A stretch of DNA of 64,000 bases from Prunus persica (GCF_000346465.2 NC_034009.1:13513730-13577729), one strand, 5' to 3'; shown: positions 22,912 through 33,558, numbered from the stretch's first letter. The notes: generated from the letters alone by a model not told the origin. Translations and numbers: made by a program.

Positions 22912-23287
22912 TATGAAATGGTATTAACAATGTTTTCTATGAAATGGTAGTAACAATGTTTTCTATGAAATTGTATTAACAATGTACTTCTATGACATGA
23001 TATTAACAATGTACGTCTATGACATGGTATTAACAATGTATTTCTATGAAATGGTATTAACAATGGTTTATTGTATGAAATGGTATTAACAATGTTCTAT
23101 TTGTATGAAATGGTATTAACAATATCTTTTTGTAAGAAATGGTATTAAAAATATATATATTTTTTGGTATGAAATGGTATTAACAATGTTTTTGTATGAA
23201 ATGGTATTAACAATGTTTTTGTATGAAATGGTATTAACAATGTTTTCCTATGAAATGGTATTAACAATGTACTTCTATGACATGGTT
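22912..23287. repeat. Minisatellite, about 14 units of 26-35 bp
   Basis: Tandem units of the form TATGAAATGGTATTAACAAT plus a variable 5-14 bp tail (GTTTTC, GTACTTC, GTTTTTG). Most units are 26-27 bp; longer ones occur near 23130-23170. Variants TATGACATGGTA alternate with TATGAAATGGTA. No coding capacity. Confidence 0.95.
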
Positions 23288-24634
23288 TGCAGAGGTTCGA
23301 TGGAGAAGAAAGGGTCGTAGGGGCATGCCCTTGGTTTTCGTTTTTTTTATAAATAAAAAAAATAAAAATCTGGATTGGGCTTGTTTTAGGTTTTTTTGGG
23401 TTTTTTGTATTGGGCTTCTTTTAAGTTAGTTAGTGGCAGTCATGTAATTTATAGAAAATTCAACACTCATTTTGTATGTAGTAAATGATTTTTGGGTATG
23501 TTTTTAAAGTGTATTTCATGTAGGGTTTTTTTATAATTTCAGCCTCTATTTTGGGTATATCACTAAAGCTCTCTTTTTTCTTTTAAGCTCTTGGCCAAAA
23601 AGAAATCGTTTTGGTCCAAGTGCATTCAATTTCTTTTATGACGTGGCTAAAATGGCACCGTTTTGAGCCATGTCTTTTTTTTAAAGGTCAAAATCAGAAA
23701 GCTTCATTCGATCAATCCCACAACCGCCATTGTGGGAAACTCCATAAAAACTTCCTCCAACTTCACTACTGCCTCTTGCTCTAGGTGAAAATATTTTAAA
23801 TTAGTGTTAATGGTAACTCTAATTTGAACTCTAAAAAGAAATATCTGCAAATAAATGATATTATTATTATTGTTGTTGTTGTTAAGAGACATCCGCAATG
23901 GTTGCTTAACAGCTCAGTTCAATAGTTCAATTTATTCAAATTTTTTGGCAGCTATTGAACTGAACTGCAGCTTCACTTGCAGTGAAGGACTTCAATATCC
24001 ACCAAAGTGCACAAGTATTTTTTTTAAAATGGAAGAAAATGCAATTATCTTATTTTGTTGGTTTGATTAAAGACAACTTTTTATACTTCTTTTGTCGTTT
24101 GTTTACTGTAATCCTTTGAGTTCATTTTTTTGGGGTCAATTAATCCTGGGATATTATATTTCTTGTGTAATATGAGAGTGCAAGAGAGGTATTAATTGAG
24201 TCTGAAAATGAAAGGAAAACAAATAGAAGACGGGGAAAACAAAAAGGGGCATGTATTTTTTGGGATGTCTCTATCTCCTCCTACGGGGAAAACAAAATTG
24301 TGCAAAGAAATGTAGGAGAGTGATTGTCGTAAGTCGTAGTTACCGTTGTCATCATGTGCCGACACTTGACAGGAGACCCGCCAATCGTCTGTATGCAATG
24401 CGATCTGCGGAGCAACACCGTGACAGTAATTAAGGCAAGACTAGAGTAATGCTTTGGATGGCAAACCTATTAAATGAGAGCATGACGTGGTAGGCAAACC
24501 ATGAGTCCCCCTCCCATTTTAGCGCCTGTGATTGTGCTAGCGTTCCACAAACTTTTCCAGTCAACAGTTTTTATTCTTTTCTTTGAGATGAGCGGGGAAA
24601 AAAAAAACAATATTAGCAAACTTTTATTTGACCA
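23288..24634. other. Spacer
   Basis: AT-rich sequence without a recognisable gene. A (TTA)n(TTG)n microsatellite lies at about 23858-23883. Confidence 0.5.
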
Positions 24635-25168
24635 TATCTCTGCTCTCCCACATCTCTATGAACTCATATAAAGAAGGTATTTCTTATTTAGTTTGTCATT
24701 ATTTATGATTAAGAACTGTGAACTTGGAAGTAGGCCTCTCTCTTTTTATCTTTACAGACGCTTAAATAAGAAATTTGAAATAATTTTTATTGGAATTCCT
24801 TTCTGCAGGGGTCTTGGGGTCTAGCATGGTAGCTGAAGTTGCAGATGGTTCTTCTTATTTTTTATTGGATGTCCTATGTAATGCAAATTCATGTGGATCA
24901 AACACTATCCTTATTTTTTCATTTCTCTTTTTCAATCTCCTAGAAGAATCAATGTTGCACCTGTGAAAAGGATCCTGTTCTTGTTTCTGGATCCATCGGT
25001 GAGATTAAGAATATTGAATGTATTTTTCAGCACCAAGGATCCTATACTTGTTTGAAACCACTTCATTTCACTAATATTGTTTGGCCATACAAGTTTAGAA
25101 GCCAATGACATAATTAGCAGTAAACGATTTTACAGGATTGTAACTAGTTCTAGCGGTTTCATGGGGAA
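24635..25168 (+). pseudogene. Rearranged 3' fragment of the METTL18-like gene
   Basis: Copy of the 3' part of the gene at 59378-62220. It begins in exon 7 (ATCTCTGCTCTCCCACATCTC, as at 61498), where two inserted bases (ACTCATATAAAG versus ACTCATAAAG) break the frame. It skips about 430 bp of intron, exon 8 and intron, and includes the start of exon 9 (GTCTTGGGGTCTAGCATGGT at 24810-24829) but loses its end after GGTTCTTCT at about 24859. Pieces of 3' flank follow in a different order from the parent. The order continues into the PPR3 3' flank exactly as the parent continues into PPR4. Confidence 0.9.
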
Positions 25169-26979
25169 CTATTCTGCAGATACAACATGCCTTTTAGGAC
25201 GCAAATCTCTCAAAGCTTTTAGGGTTTCCAAATCAGGCATCACCCCTTTTTCGATCATTTCCTCAACGAGCCTCAAAGCTTCACTTATCCTTTTAGCTTG
25301 CATATAGCCGTTGACCAAGGCTTTATAGCAAGAAGCAATATCAGGGACATGATCTTTTATCACCATTAAATCAATGACCTTCTTTGCCTTATCCATTTTG
25401 CCACGAATACAATAACCATCAATTAGCATACTGCAAGTTATTTTGCTCAGCTCCATACCATATTTAACTCTGGCCTCAACTACTTTATGAGCCTCTTCTG
25501 GCATCCCTCCTTGGAAGAGAGCATCCAAAAGTATTGTCAAAGTTATGATATCAGGTAAGACTCCCTGAACTACCATTTCATCAAACAACCTTGTGGCTTC
25601 AGCCCATTGATCTGTAAGGCACATGCCATAAATTAGAGAGTTGTAGGTGAAAATGTTAAGCCTCATACCTCTTTGGGACATTAGCTCTAACACGGAGAGC
25701 GCTTCCTCGGCCCGTCTCTCCTTGCAAAGAGCATGTATTACAGTGTTAAAGGTTACAACATCTGGTGCAATTCCTTCATCCAGCATTCTATTAAACAACC
25801 TTGTGGCTTCTTTCCATTGCGCGGAATGGCAGAGGCTATTAATTAAGGAGAGCTGTAGGTGACGACATCAGGCTTTACACCTCTACGGAACATTTCTTCC
25901 ATAAGGTTAAGTGCCTCTGCCGTCTTCCCTTCCTTGCACAAAGCATCCAACACAGAATTGAATGTAACAATATTAGGGAAGGCGCCACAATCAATCATGT
26001 TTCTAAATAGCCGCACAGCTTCTTCCCACTTACCAGACTTGCATGCTGCAGAAATTATGGAATTAAAAGTGACAACATCAGGCTTTCTGCCTTTCTTATT
26101 CATCATTTCAAACAGAGCAAGTGCTCGTGTCCAAAGACCCATGTTGCATAATCCATAAATTAATGAAGTGTAACTGACGATATCCGGCGCAACATTTTTG
26201 TTGATCATATCTCGAAATAGGGTCAGCGCCTCATCTGTTCTTCTTTCTTTGCATAAGCGGTCAATGATTGGATTATAGCATTGAGGGTCAGGCTTAAACC
26301 TTCCATCTTCATACATTTGCTCGAGTATCTCAAGCGCCATACATGTTTTCCCAGCTCTGCACAACCCATTAATTATAGTAGCGTAAGTGATTTCACAGCA
26401 TGCTAATCCTTTCTCTTCTATTTTCTGGAGTAACTCCATTGCCTCAGAGAGCGACCTATACTTGCAAACCCCATGAAGCAAAGCATTCAAAGTATAAGCA
26501 TTGGGCTGAAGACCATGTTTAAGGATAGTTGCTAAAACAGAGAAACCCAAGTCCACCCGATTCATACGGCACAAGCAATTGATAACAACACTCAGTGTAT
26601 GGACTTCCGGGTGTAAGCCAACACAAGCCAGCATCTGTTTATACATAGAAACTACAGTGGAACACTGATTCATCTTCGAGAGTGCCCCAAACAAATGATT
26701 AATAGCCCAAATCGAGGGAATGGGTTTCATTTGAATTACGGAATCGAAGTGACCCAGTGCTTCATCTAACCCAAGATTACCAGATTTACAACGCGTTTTT
26801 ACCAAATCTTCCAAATCAATGGTTTCCTTAACACTAACAGTATGACAACGATTGACAGCAAAAGAGCAAAACTGGCTTCTAAAAAAGACGAGCCCAAACA
26901 GAGAATAGAGAGAAGAAGGATTACCCTTTCGGAGAATCGTGAGCCCTGGAGCTCTTTTCGCCATATTTTTCGTCATCAT
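25169..26979 (-). pseudogene. PPR3: P-class PPR protein, one frameshift
   Basis: Sister of PPR1 and PPR4. The start ATG at 26979 (SMMTKNMAKRAPG) lies at the conserved position; the open frame extends upstream to 27207, but only because it runs into Harbinger sequence. About 89 residues with a basic, Ser-rich presequence-like N terminus are followed by 14 motifs of about 35 residues, for example AYTLNALLHGVCKYRSLSEA and EITYATIINGLCRAGKT, then a short tail ending HVVSAE at 25171. P-class, no introns. Two inserted bases at about 25850 (AAGGAGAGCTG versus AAGGAGCTG in PPR1) shift the frame within motif 9 and end the first half at SSP-stop. Both halves are otherwise well kept, so the loss is recent or an assembly error. 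Its promoter is split by Harbinger copy 2. Confidence 0.87.
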
Positions 26980-27530
26980 CGACCAGCTCCTAAGGCAGAG
27001 CAAGCAATTCACGATTTTTTTGGTCGAAATGAATGAAATTTGTTTGCGAAAACAAAGATGCAACTTACAAGGAACCCAAATACCAAAAAACTGACAAAAA
27101 GAAAAACAAGGGCTCAAACATAACAAAACAAAACTCACCCAAAACAACCAAAGCCCACAAAATACAAAAACCCCAACACCTAAGAGCTTCGCCAGCGCAA
27201 GACCCAACCCGGGGGAAAGGCCCCCTAGGCGAGCCCAACGCAGCTCCAGCGCGAGGAAAACAGCCCGGGCAGCTGCTGGGTCCCACGAGCCCGGGCAGGC
27301 CCAAGGGCAACTTCCGCCTGGGCTTCAGCCCGAGTTGGGTGACGACATGCTGACGTCAGCCCGGACAGCACCCAACGGGCAAGTGCCACGTGTCGTGACA
27401 GGGACGCTCCGATGGTTTTTTTCCAGAAATTCGACGGTCCTTGTTTTTTTTGCTTAAAAAATTGCAAAAAAATTCTGAAAAATTCTGAAATTTTTTTAAA
27501 AAAATACTAAAAAATTCTGTATTTTTTCCC

Positions 27531-27538
27531 TATAAATA
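27531..27538 (+). promoter_or_regulatory. TATA box of Harbinger copy 2 ORF2
   Basis: TATAAATA in CCCTATAAATACC, about 190 bp before the ATG at 27730, conserved with copy 1. It is followed by about two leader repeat units with the word TTTTACTCTCCACTCACAT. Confidence 0.6.
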
Positions 27539-27729
27539 CCTAACCATTTTATTTACTTTACACACAAAATCTTCATACAATTCTTCTCCATCCCCAATAT
27601 TTTTTACTCTCCACTCACATTATTCACTTTCCTCACCAATTCTCCATACAAACTATTCTCCTTCCAATATTTTTTACTCTCCACTCACATTTTTATACTA
27701 CTTTCCATTTGTATTAAAAAAAAAAACAA

Positions 27730-28912
27730 ATGGCATCTTCTGTCGAAATCGGAGGCTCGTGGTCAACTCAGGAAGATATTGCGTTGTGTCAGTCTTGGGT
27801 GAACGTTAGTCATGACCCTATCACGGGCAATGAGATGAAGTTCCATCATATGTGGAGCAAAATTCATGGAGAATTTTGTCAAAGATCGGGTTTCATTCGG
27901 ACCGAAATGACGTTGTCTAGTAGATGGAAACTTCTGAATAAAGAGTTAGAAAAATGGAGAAATGCCTTGACAAAAGCAAGGGAGAACATTCGAAGCGGTC
28001 AAAATCTATCCGATGAGGTAAAATATTTATAATTGCCATTTTCATCAATTTAATGTAACTTTTTTTTGTGCATATTCTATTTCTTTTTCTTGCATAATCT
28101 TTTTTTTTCTTTTTGTTTGTCTATATTTTCTTGCATAATCTTTTTTTTTTGTCTATATTTTCTTGCATAATCAATTTTATTCTTGCATTTCAAAATAGTT
28201 TATATTTTCTTGCATAATAATTTTTTTTTCTTTTTGTTTGTCTATATTTTCTTGCATAATCAATTTTATTCTTGCATTTCAAAATAGTTTATATTTTCTT
28301 GCATAGTAATTTTTTTTTTTCTTACACTTCCAATTATTTATTTTTTATAGATCATACAAGCACAAATGTGGTTTGGTGCCATGGGGCAAGGCAAAAAAAA
28401 GTTTCGTGCATTTCCAATGTTGGGAAGTTGTGAAGGATTGTTCGAGATTCAAAATTATTCCCACCGGTTGTGTTGAATGAGAGGCCGCTCCACGATTCAC
28501 CATCAACCGATTCGCCATTGGACTCCCCAATGGAAACGGAGTCACCATTCCCACGTCCGCCGAGACCTATTGGGAGAAAGGCGGCAAAGGCCAAGAGAGG
28601 GGGCACTTCGAGCAATAAATGTGTACAATTATTGGAGCAAATAGCTAAGAACACCTCACTAAGAATTGAGAGAGACTTGAAAAGAGATGAAGTAGACAAG
28701 GCACGAGAGGAAACATTTGCAATTCAACAGCATCATGCACAAGAAAAGACATGGATGATAGAGAGATGAAAATTATGGCCATGGATACGAGCCATATGTC
28801 TCCTGAAACAAAGGCCTATTGGAAGCATAGACGAAGGGATGTGATGAGAAGAAAACTTTTCCATGACGACGGACCTAGCAATACGGATTGGTTAAATGAT
28901 GAAAACCATTAG
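27730..28912 (+). pseudogene. PIF/Harbinger ORF2 (Myb/SANT-like, NAM-associated), broken
   Basis: DNA-binding partner gene of the element. Exon 1 (27730-28017) is open: SANT/trihelix-like GSWSTQEDIALCQSW, MWSKIHGEFCQR, LSSRWKLLNKELEKW; it ends at a GAG-GTAAAA donor. After an expanded intron, exon 2 starts at about 28351 after TTTTTTATAG (IIQAQMWFGAMGQGKKKF). An eighth A in the run at 28394-28401 (copy 1 has seven) shifts the frame, and about 12 bp are missing at about 28466. From RPLHDSPSTDSPLDS onward the NAM-associated frame is recognisable, with a further break near 28760 (QEKTWMIER-stop), and the end WLNDENH lies at 28892-28912. So the protein is not made intact, although the DNA-binding exon is. 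Confidence 0.82.
28060..28345. repeat. Expanded TTGCATAATC repeats in the ORF2 intron
   Basis: The intron of copy 2 repeats the words GTCTATATTTTCTTGCATAA and AATTTTATTCTTGCATTTCA. A block of about 100 bp is present twice (about 28140-28225 and 28225-28310). The corresponding intron of copy 1 (about 8860-9060) is shorter. Confidence 0.75.
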
Positions 28913-29215
28913 GTTGTATTGAAACACCTTTGCCATATGTTGTATTGTTGTATTATCCTTTAATTTGTTGTATTGTTTCCTTTTCATTAAATAAAAAAAG
29001 CATTAAATAATATGACTATTTATTAAAAATATTTGAGCATCAAAACAAAGATTAATTAAAATCAAACCATAATTTATTGCAAACAACACACAAAACAACC
29101 CATACATAAAAGCATAATAATAATAAGTAAAAGCATAATTCCAAAAAATACCACACACAAAATAAAGCATAATTAAAAACAAAGCATAATTCCAAACAAA
29201 GCACTAATCTTGACT

Positions 29216-30574
29216 TCATCCATTGTGATTGCCTTTCATCTCCCACAAGTGCTCGATCAAGTCAACTTGACGTCTCTCGTGAACATATGAAGATTGCATT
29301 TCTTCATAACGACCAATCATGGGGTTGTTGAATCGACCATCCCGAACTAATGGTTCGGGCTCCATTGGTAGTCCATTTGGTCCCATCGGCCTTTCATATA
29401 TTCTTGTCAATTCCGTGTTCATGGGATCGGGTTCAAACACCTCTGGAGCATCATAGTCATACTCATCCTCCACAATCATGTTGTGGAGGATGATGCAAGT
29501 CATCATAATACTCCGCAGCACCTCCTCGTCTAGCATCCGAGCAGCACCCCTGATAATTGCCCAACGAGCTTGCAAGATACCGAAACACCTTTTCACGTCT
29601 TTCCTGTAACCTTCTTGAAAGGAAGCAAAGCTTCTTTCCTTCTCGGATTGGGGATTCGGAATTGTTTTCACGAATGTCGTCCACCTAGGATAAATTCCAT
29701 CGGCAAGGTAGTACGCACCAGAGTATACGGTATTGTTGATTTGGTACGTGACCTGGGGGGAATTACCTCGCAATATCTCGTCGAACACTGGGGATTGACC
29801 AAGGACATTGAGGTCATTCTGAGATCCGGCAACCCCGAAGAAGGCATGCCAAACCCAACAGTCGAATGAAGCTACGGCCTCCAAAATTATACTTTTTTGG
29901 CCCTTTCGATTCCCGTACTCTCCTTGCCAAGCAGTAGGACAATTCTTCCACTGCCAGTGCATGCAATCAATGCGTCCAATCATGCCTGAAAAACCTCGAG
30001 CCTCTGCTTTTTGTAGCAGCCTTTGCAGGTCCCTCAGCGTGGGTTTGCGAAGGTACTCCCTCGTGTACAAATTTTCCACTGCATCACAGAATCTCACCAA
30101 GCACTCTAAGATAGTTGATTTTCCCATCCTTGCAATCTCATCCACCTGCTCTGCAGATGCCCCATAAGCAAGCATCCGCAAAGCAGCTGTAAGTTTTTGC
30201 TCCGGGATAAGACCCAAAACTCCAACAGCATCATGCTTTTGAATGAAGTATGTGTAGTAATTACAAATATCATGCATGGTTTTTTGAAACAAATGTGGCT
30301 GCATTCTATATCTCTCTCGAAACTTATGAGCAGGATATAACGAATTTGGGATAAAGTAATCCTCTAAGAGATTCTTACCCCGAGACTCTCTACATCTGTC
30401 CACATTTAGGGCACAAGGACGACGGTGTTGCCTTGATTGATTAAGCATACACACCGCTACTGCAAGCATTTGTTCCTTTTCTTCATCGGCGTCCCGATCT
30501 TCTTCAGCACGTCTACGCCGGATTTCTTCCCTTTCTTTCTGTTGTCTCTCTAACACCCTCCTCAAATTTGACAT
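29216..30574 (-). CDS. PIF/Harbinger transposase, full length, catalytic Glu replaced by Lys
   Basis: DDE-type transposase of 452 residues from the ATG at 30574 (MSNLRRVLERQQ); the open frame extends 42 codons upstream through the TATA box, so that longer start is not used. Charged N terminus, then a helix-turn-helix-like region (RYRMQPHLFQKTMHDIC, AYGASAEQVDEIARM) and the DDE_Tnp_4/Plant_tran core: IDCMHWQWKNCP (Asp), FFGVAGSQNDLNVL (Asp) and DVKRCFGILQARWAI. In the family the last block is VER-FG with the catalytic Glu; here the codon is AAA (Lys). Copy 1 has GAA at this place. The frame is uninterrupted, so the protein could be made and bind DNA, but cleavage activity is doubtful. Confidence 0.92.
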   Translation of the reverse strand: MSNLRRVLERQQKEREEIRRRRAEEDRDADEEKEQMLAVAVCMLNQSRQHRRPCALNVDRCRESRGKNLLEDYFIPNSLYPAHKFRERYRMQPHLFQKTMHDICNYYTYFIQKHDAVGVLGLIPEQKLTAALRMLAYGASAEQVDEIARMGKSTILECLVRFCDAVENLYTREYLRKPTLRDLQRLLQKAEARGFSGMIGRIDCMHWQWKNCPTAWQGEYGNRKGQKSIILEAVASFDCWVWHAFFGVAGSQNDLNVLGQSPVFDEILRGNSPQVTYQINNTVYSGAYYLADGIYPRWTTFVKTIPNPQSEKERSFASFQEGYRKDVKRCFGILQARWAIIRGAARMLDEEVLRSIMMTCIILHNMIVEDEYDYDAPEVFEPDPMNTELTRIYERPMGPNGLPMEPEPLVRDGRFNNPMIGRYEEMQSSYVHERRQVDLIEHLWEMKGNHNG

Positions 30575-30656
30575 TGAGAGTAGAATATGTTTTGTAAAAT
30601 CTGAGAAATGAAGGAATAGATAAAAGATGGTGTGAGAGGTATGAGTTGATGGTGTA

Positions 30657-30664
30657 GTTTTATA
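30657..30664 (-). promoter_or_regulatory. TATA box of Harbinger copy 2 transposase
   Basis: TATAAAAC on the minus strand in CCTCTATAAAACTACACC, about 85 bp before the ATG at 30574, same layout as in copy 1. Confidence 0.65.
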
Positions 30665-30686
30665 GAGGAATTCAGAAGATAGATAT

Positions 30687-31023
30687 GACACGTGGCACAA
30701 TTTTAGAGGATGAAAATCTTATCTGAAATCTGAGATTATAATTTTTAAAAAATATCTGAAAATCTTATCTGACAGAGATGACACGTGGCATAATTTTAGA
30801 GGGTGAAAATCTTATCTGAAATATGAGGGCATAATTTTTTTTAAATATCTGAAAATCTTATCTGACATGGGACACGTGGCACAATTTTAGAGGGTGAAAA
30901 TGTTATCTGAAATATGAGATTATAATTTTTTTTAATGAATATCCGAAAATTTTATCTTGAATAAGACACGTGGCAATCGAGATTCTCATCTGAAAATCTT
31001 TTCTGAAAAATAATGGACACGTG
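30687..31023 (-). promoter_or_regulatory. Tandem G-box repeats upstream of the transposase
   Basis: About three tandem units of 92-94 bp and a partial fourth, each containing ACACGTGGC, TTTTAGAGG and AAAATCTTATCTGAAAT words. CACGTG cores lie at 30689-30694, 30782-30787, 30873-30878, 30967-30972 and 31018-31023. ACACGTGGC is the G-box/ABRE core bound by plant bZIP factors (known). The array ends 25 bp before the TATA box. Copy 1 has a single unit with one intact CACGTG (6363-6368). Confidence 0.85.
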
Positions 31024-31243
31024 ACAACCAAAAATATTATCTGAAAATTTAGTTACAAAAGATTATCAAAATTAATGATTTAAAGTATAAAAAAATAGGA
31101 AATAAAGTACAATGAATAGTATTTGCCTTAGACTTGCCCTAGACTTAGCCTTCATGGGTGGAACCACAAATAGCCATGTGAATAGTGGCAGCTCTTGCTT
31201 GCCCTTGCCTTAGACTTAGCCCTTATAGGTGGAGTTGCTCTAA

Positions 31244-31600
31244 CCCTAAACAAAACAAGCCTCCGTCACCACCACAAGAAAAGCTGCCGCCACCACAACA
31301 AGAGTAAGTGAGAGAGTTTAGTTACTTCAATTTTAGGGAAGAACATTCATTTTTCGTTGTTTAAGTGGAAAAGTGAAAAAGTGGGTCAAACTCTCCCCCT
31401 TCACTCAAGTCCTTAAAACTGAGAAGGAGTTCCTCCTTACAACCAATTGTAAGGACTCAATTGTAAATGGCACATCAACATATCTTCAGAAAGTAAAGAT
31501 GAAAAATTTTCTTGACCCTATCTCAGCATCATCTTTAGAAAATTGAATGTTTGCGAAATAGAAAAAGTCAATTGATACAAAACCCGAATCCTTTGCACAT
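31244..31600 (-). other. Displaced PPR3 upstream sequence and junction to CACTA copy 2
   Basis: 31244-31340, read on the minus strand, matches PPR1 upstream 10928-11022 (CTTCCCT-AAATTGAAG, CTCTCTCACTTACTCTT). It is the distal half of the PPR3 upstream region cut by Harbinger copy 2. 31341-31600 has no PPR1 counterpart and leads into truncated tnp2 sequence. No CACTA terminus is present, so the transposon was cut here by deletion or rearrangement. Confidence 0.75.
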
Positions 31601-33558
31601 ATAGCATTGAAGAAGAAGCACAAACGAGTTATTGCATACCTTGCAGGCTTCTCCAAAACAGAACGAATTGCCACAGGGAGCAATTGTTGCATTAAGGTAT
31701 GACAATCATGTGATTTAAGGCCAAGAAGTCTTGAATCTTGTAAAGATACAAGATTTTTAATATTTGAAGAATAACCTTCAGGGACCTTCATACCATAGAA
31801 AGAATTGCAAACCTCTCTCTTCTCTGCTCTTGACAAATTCCAAGGCCCAGGAGGCAAACGAGTACGTCTTTCTCCATACTCGGGTTGCAAATCAGTTTTG
31901 ACCCCCATGTTCAATAAATCTAATCGAGCAGCAATCCCATCTTTATTTTTTCCAGGGATCTCCAGCAATGTACCAATAATACTATCGCAAACATTCTTCT
32001 CAATGTACATAACATCTAGGGCATGCCTCACAGGAAGGTATTTCCAATACTCGAGATCAAAGAATATTGATTTCTTCTTCCAACAAACTCTGTCACCATT
32101 TTCAACCATATGCAGCACTTCTTCTCCGGTTAATGGCTCGGGAGGTATGCCATATTCAGGTTTCCCATTAAAAGCTGCACGTTGCCTCCTATATGGATGA
32201 TTGATTGGTAACCATTTTCTATGCCCAATGTAACAAATTTTGTGGCCATTTTTCAACCTGTGACTAGGTGTATCATCGCCGCATATTGGATAAGCTTTAT
32301 ATCCTTTAACAACACAACCAGATAAGTTTCCATAGACGGGGAAATCATTAATTGTCCACATTAATGCAGCTCTGAGTGTAAAGTATTCTCCATTATGTGC
32401 ATCATACACTCCTCTAATCCCATCCCACAAAGAGTTTAAATCATCAATCAAAGGCTCCAAGTAGACGTCTATATCATTTCCGGGTTGTTTAGGACCGGAA
32501 ATCAATAAGGTTAACATCATGAACTTTCGTTTCATGCATAGCCATGGAGGGAGATTATATGTAACTAAGATAACCGGCCAACAACTATATCTGCTACTTA
32601 GAGAACTGTGGGGATTGAATCCATCAGATGAAAGAGCCAATCTCAAGTTTCTCGGCTTATTACCAAACTCAGGCCATTTATCATCAAGAAGTTTCCAAGA
32701 CGGGGAATCCGCCGGATGAGACATCTGACTGTCAATTGATTTTCTAGCAGCATGCCAAGTCAAACTCTTAGCTGTCTCATGTGATTGAAACATCCTTTTA
32801 AACCTTGGAATTGGAGGAAAATACCACACCACCTTCGCTGGCACACCCTCTTTCAAGATTGAATCTTTGCCTTCCTTCCACCTTGAGATACCACAAGTAG
32901 GACAATTAGTTGAATCCTCATACTCCTTCCTATACAAGATGCAATCATTGGGGCATGCGTGCATTTTCTCATAACTCAGCCCCAATGCACACAAAGTCTT
33001 TTTAGCCTCATACATAGAGGTTGGTATTGTATTTCCTTCTGGAAGCAAATCGCCTTGAAGTATCAATAATTCTGTAAAACAGACATCACTCATCCCATGT
33101 TTTGCCTTCAAATTATACAACTTCACTAATGCCGATAACTTCGTGTACTTTCTACAACCAGGGTACACTGGTTGATCTCCATCCCCAATCACATTGGCAA
33201 ACTCATACGGATCGGAACCAAAATCACCAAAATCATTATCATCCATATCAATTTCTTCAGACACAAAACTGTACCTACTATGGCCATCATCTTCTTCAAC
33301 ATTTCTACTAGCATTAGTAGTTGCTTCCCAAGGTTCTCCGTTAAATGTCCAATTCTTATAGCTTTGGTCAATTCCATTAAAGTATAAGTGATCCCTTATA
33401 ATTCCAACCCCAAACAACTTCAAATTAACACATTTAACACATGGACAACGGATATGTGTTGTAGTTAGAAGATTTTCTACAGCAAAGTTCAAAAATGCTT
33501 CCACCCCAAACTCATATGCCTTCGATCTTCTATCCGAGTGCATCCATGACTTATCCAT
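31486..33558 (-). pseudogene. CACTA tnp2 transposase, 3'-truncated
   Basis: The exon starts at 33566 after the acceptor TTATAG; the first ATG is 33558 (MDKSWMHSDRR). Transpos_assoc and Transposase_21 regions are continuous for about 650 residues and nearly identical to copy 1, past that copy's frameshift, through SHDCHTLMQQLLPVAIR and ITRLCFFFNAICAK. At about 31600 the tnp2 similarity ends and the frame continues for about 38 unrelated codons to a stop at 31486. One conserved motif residue differs between copies: DVMYIEKN here, DVMHIEKN in copy 1. A 5' intron (34189-33567) with GTAAGT donor separates it from its leader. Because about half of the usual protein is missing, it is treated as truncated. 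Confidence 0.87.

Larger units (their letters stand above)
27184..31240. mobile_element. PIF/Harbinger transposon, copy 2, inserted upstream of PPR3
   Basis: A complete element of 4057 bp flanked by TAA duplications at 27181-27183 and 31241-31243. The ends read inwards GAGCTTCGCCAGCG (left) and GAGCAACTCCACC (right). The flanks, once joined, reproduce the PPR1 upstream region around 11023 with a single TTA, so the insertion is proven by an empty site. It encodes a full-length transposase (minus, 30574-29216) and a broken ORF2 (plus, 27730-28912). Relative to copy 1 it has extra tandem repeats upstream of the transposase and in the ORF2 intron, which explains much of its extra length. Confidence 0.96.

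Noticed and set aside
22912..23287. CRISPR array
   Set aside because: Units are nearly contiguous with tails of only 5-14 bp that are not distinct spacers, in a plant nuclear context.
26980..27207. PPR3 start at 27207
   Set aside because: The extra 76 codons come from 5' leader and Harbinger sequence; PPR1 and PPR3 share the ATG at 26979 (11214 in PPR1).
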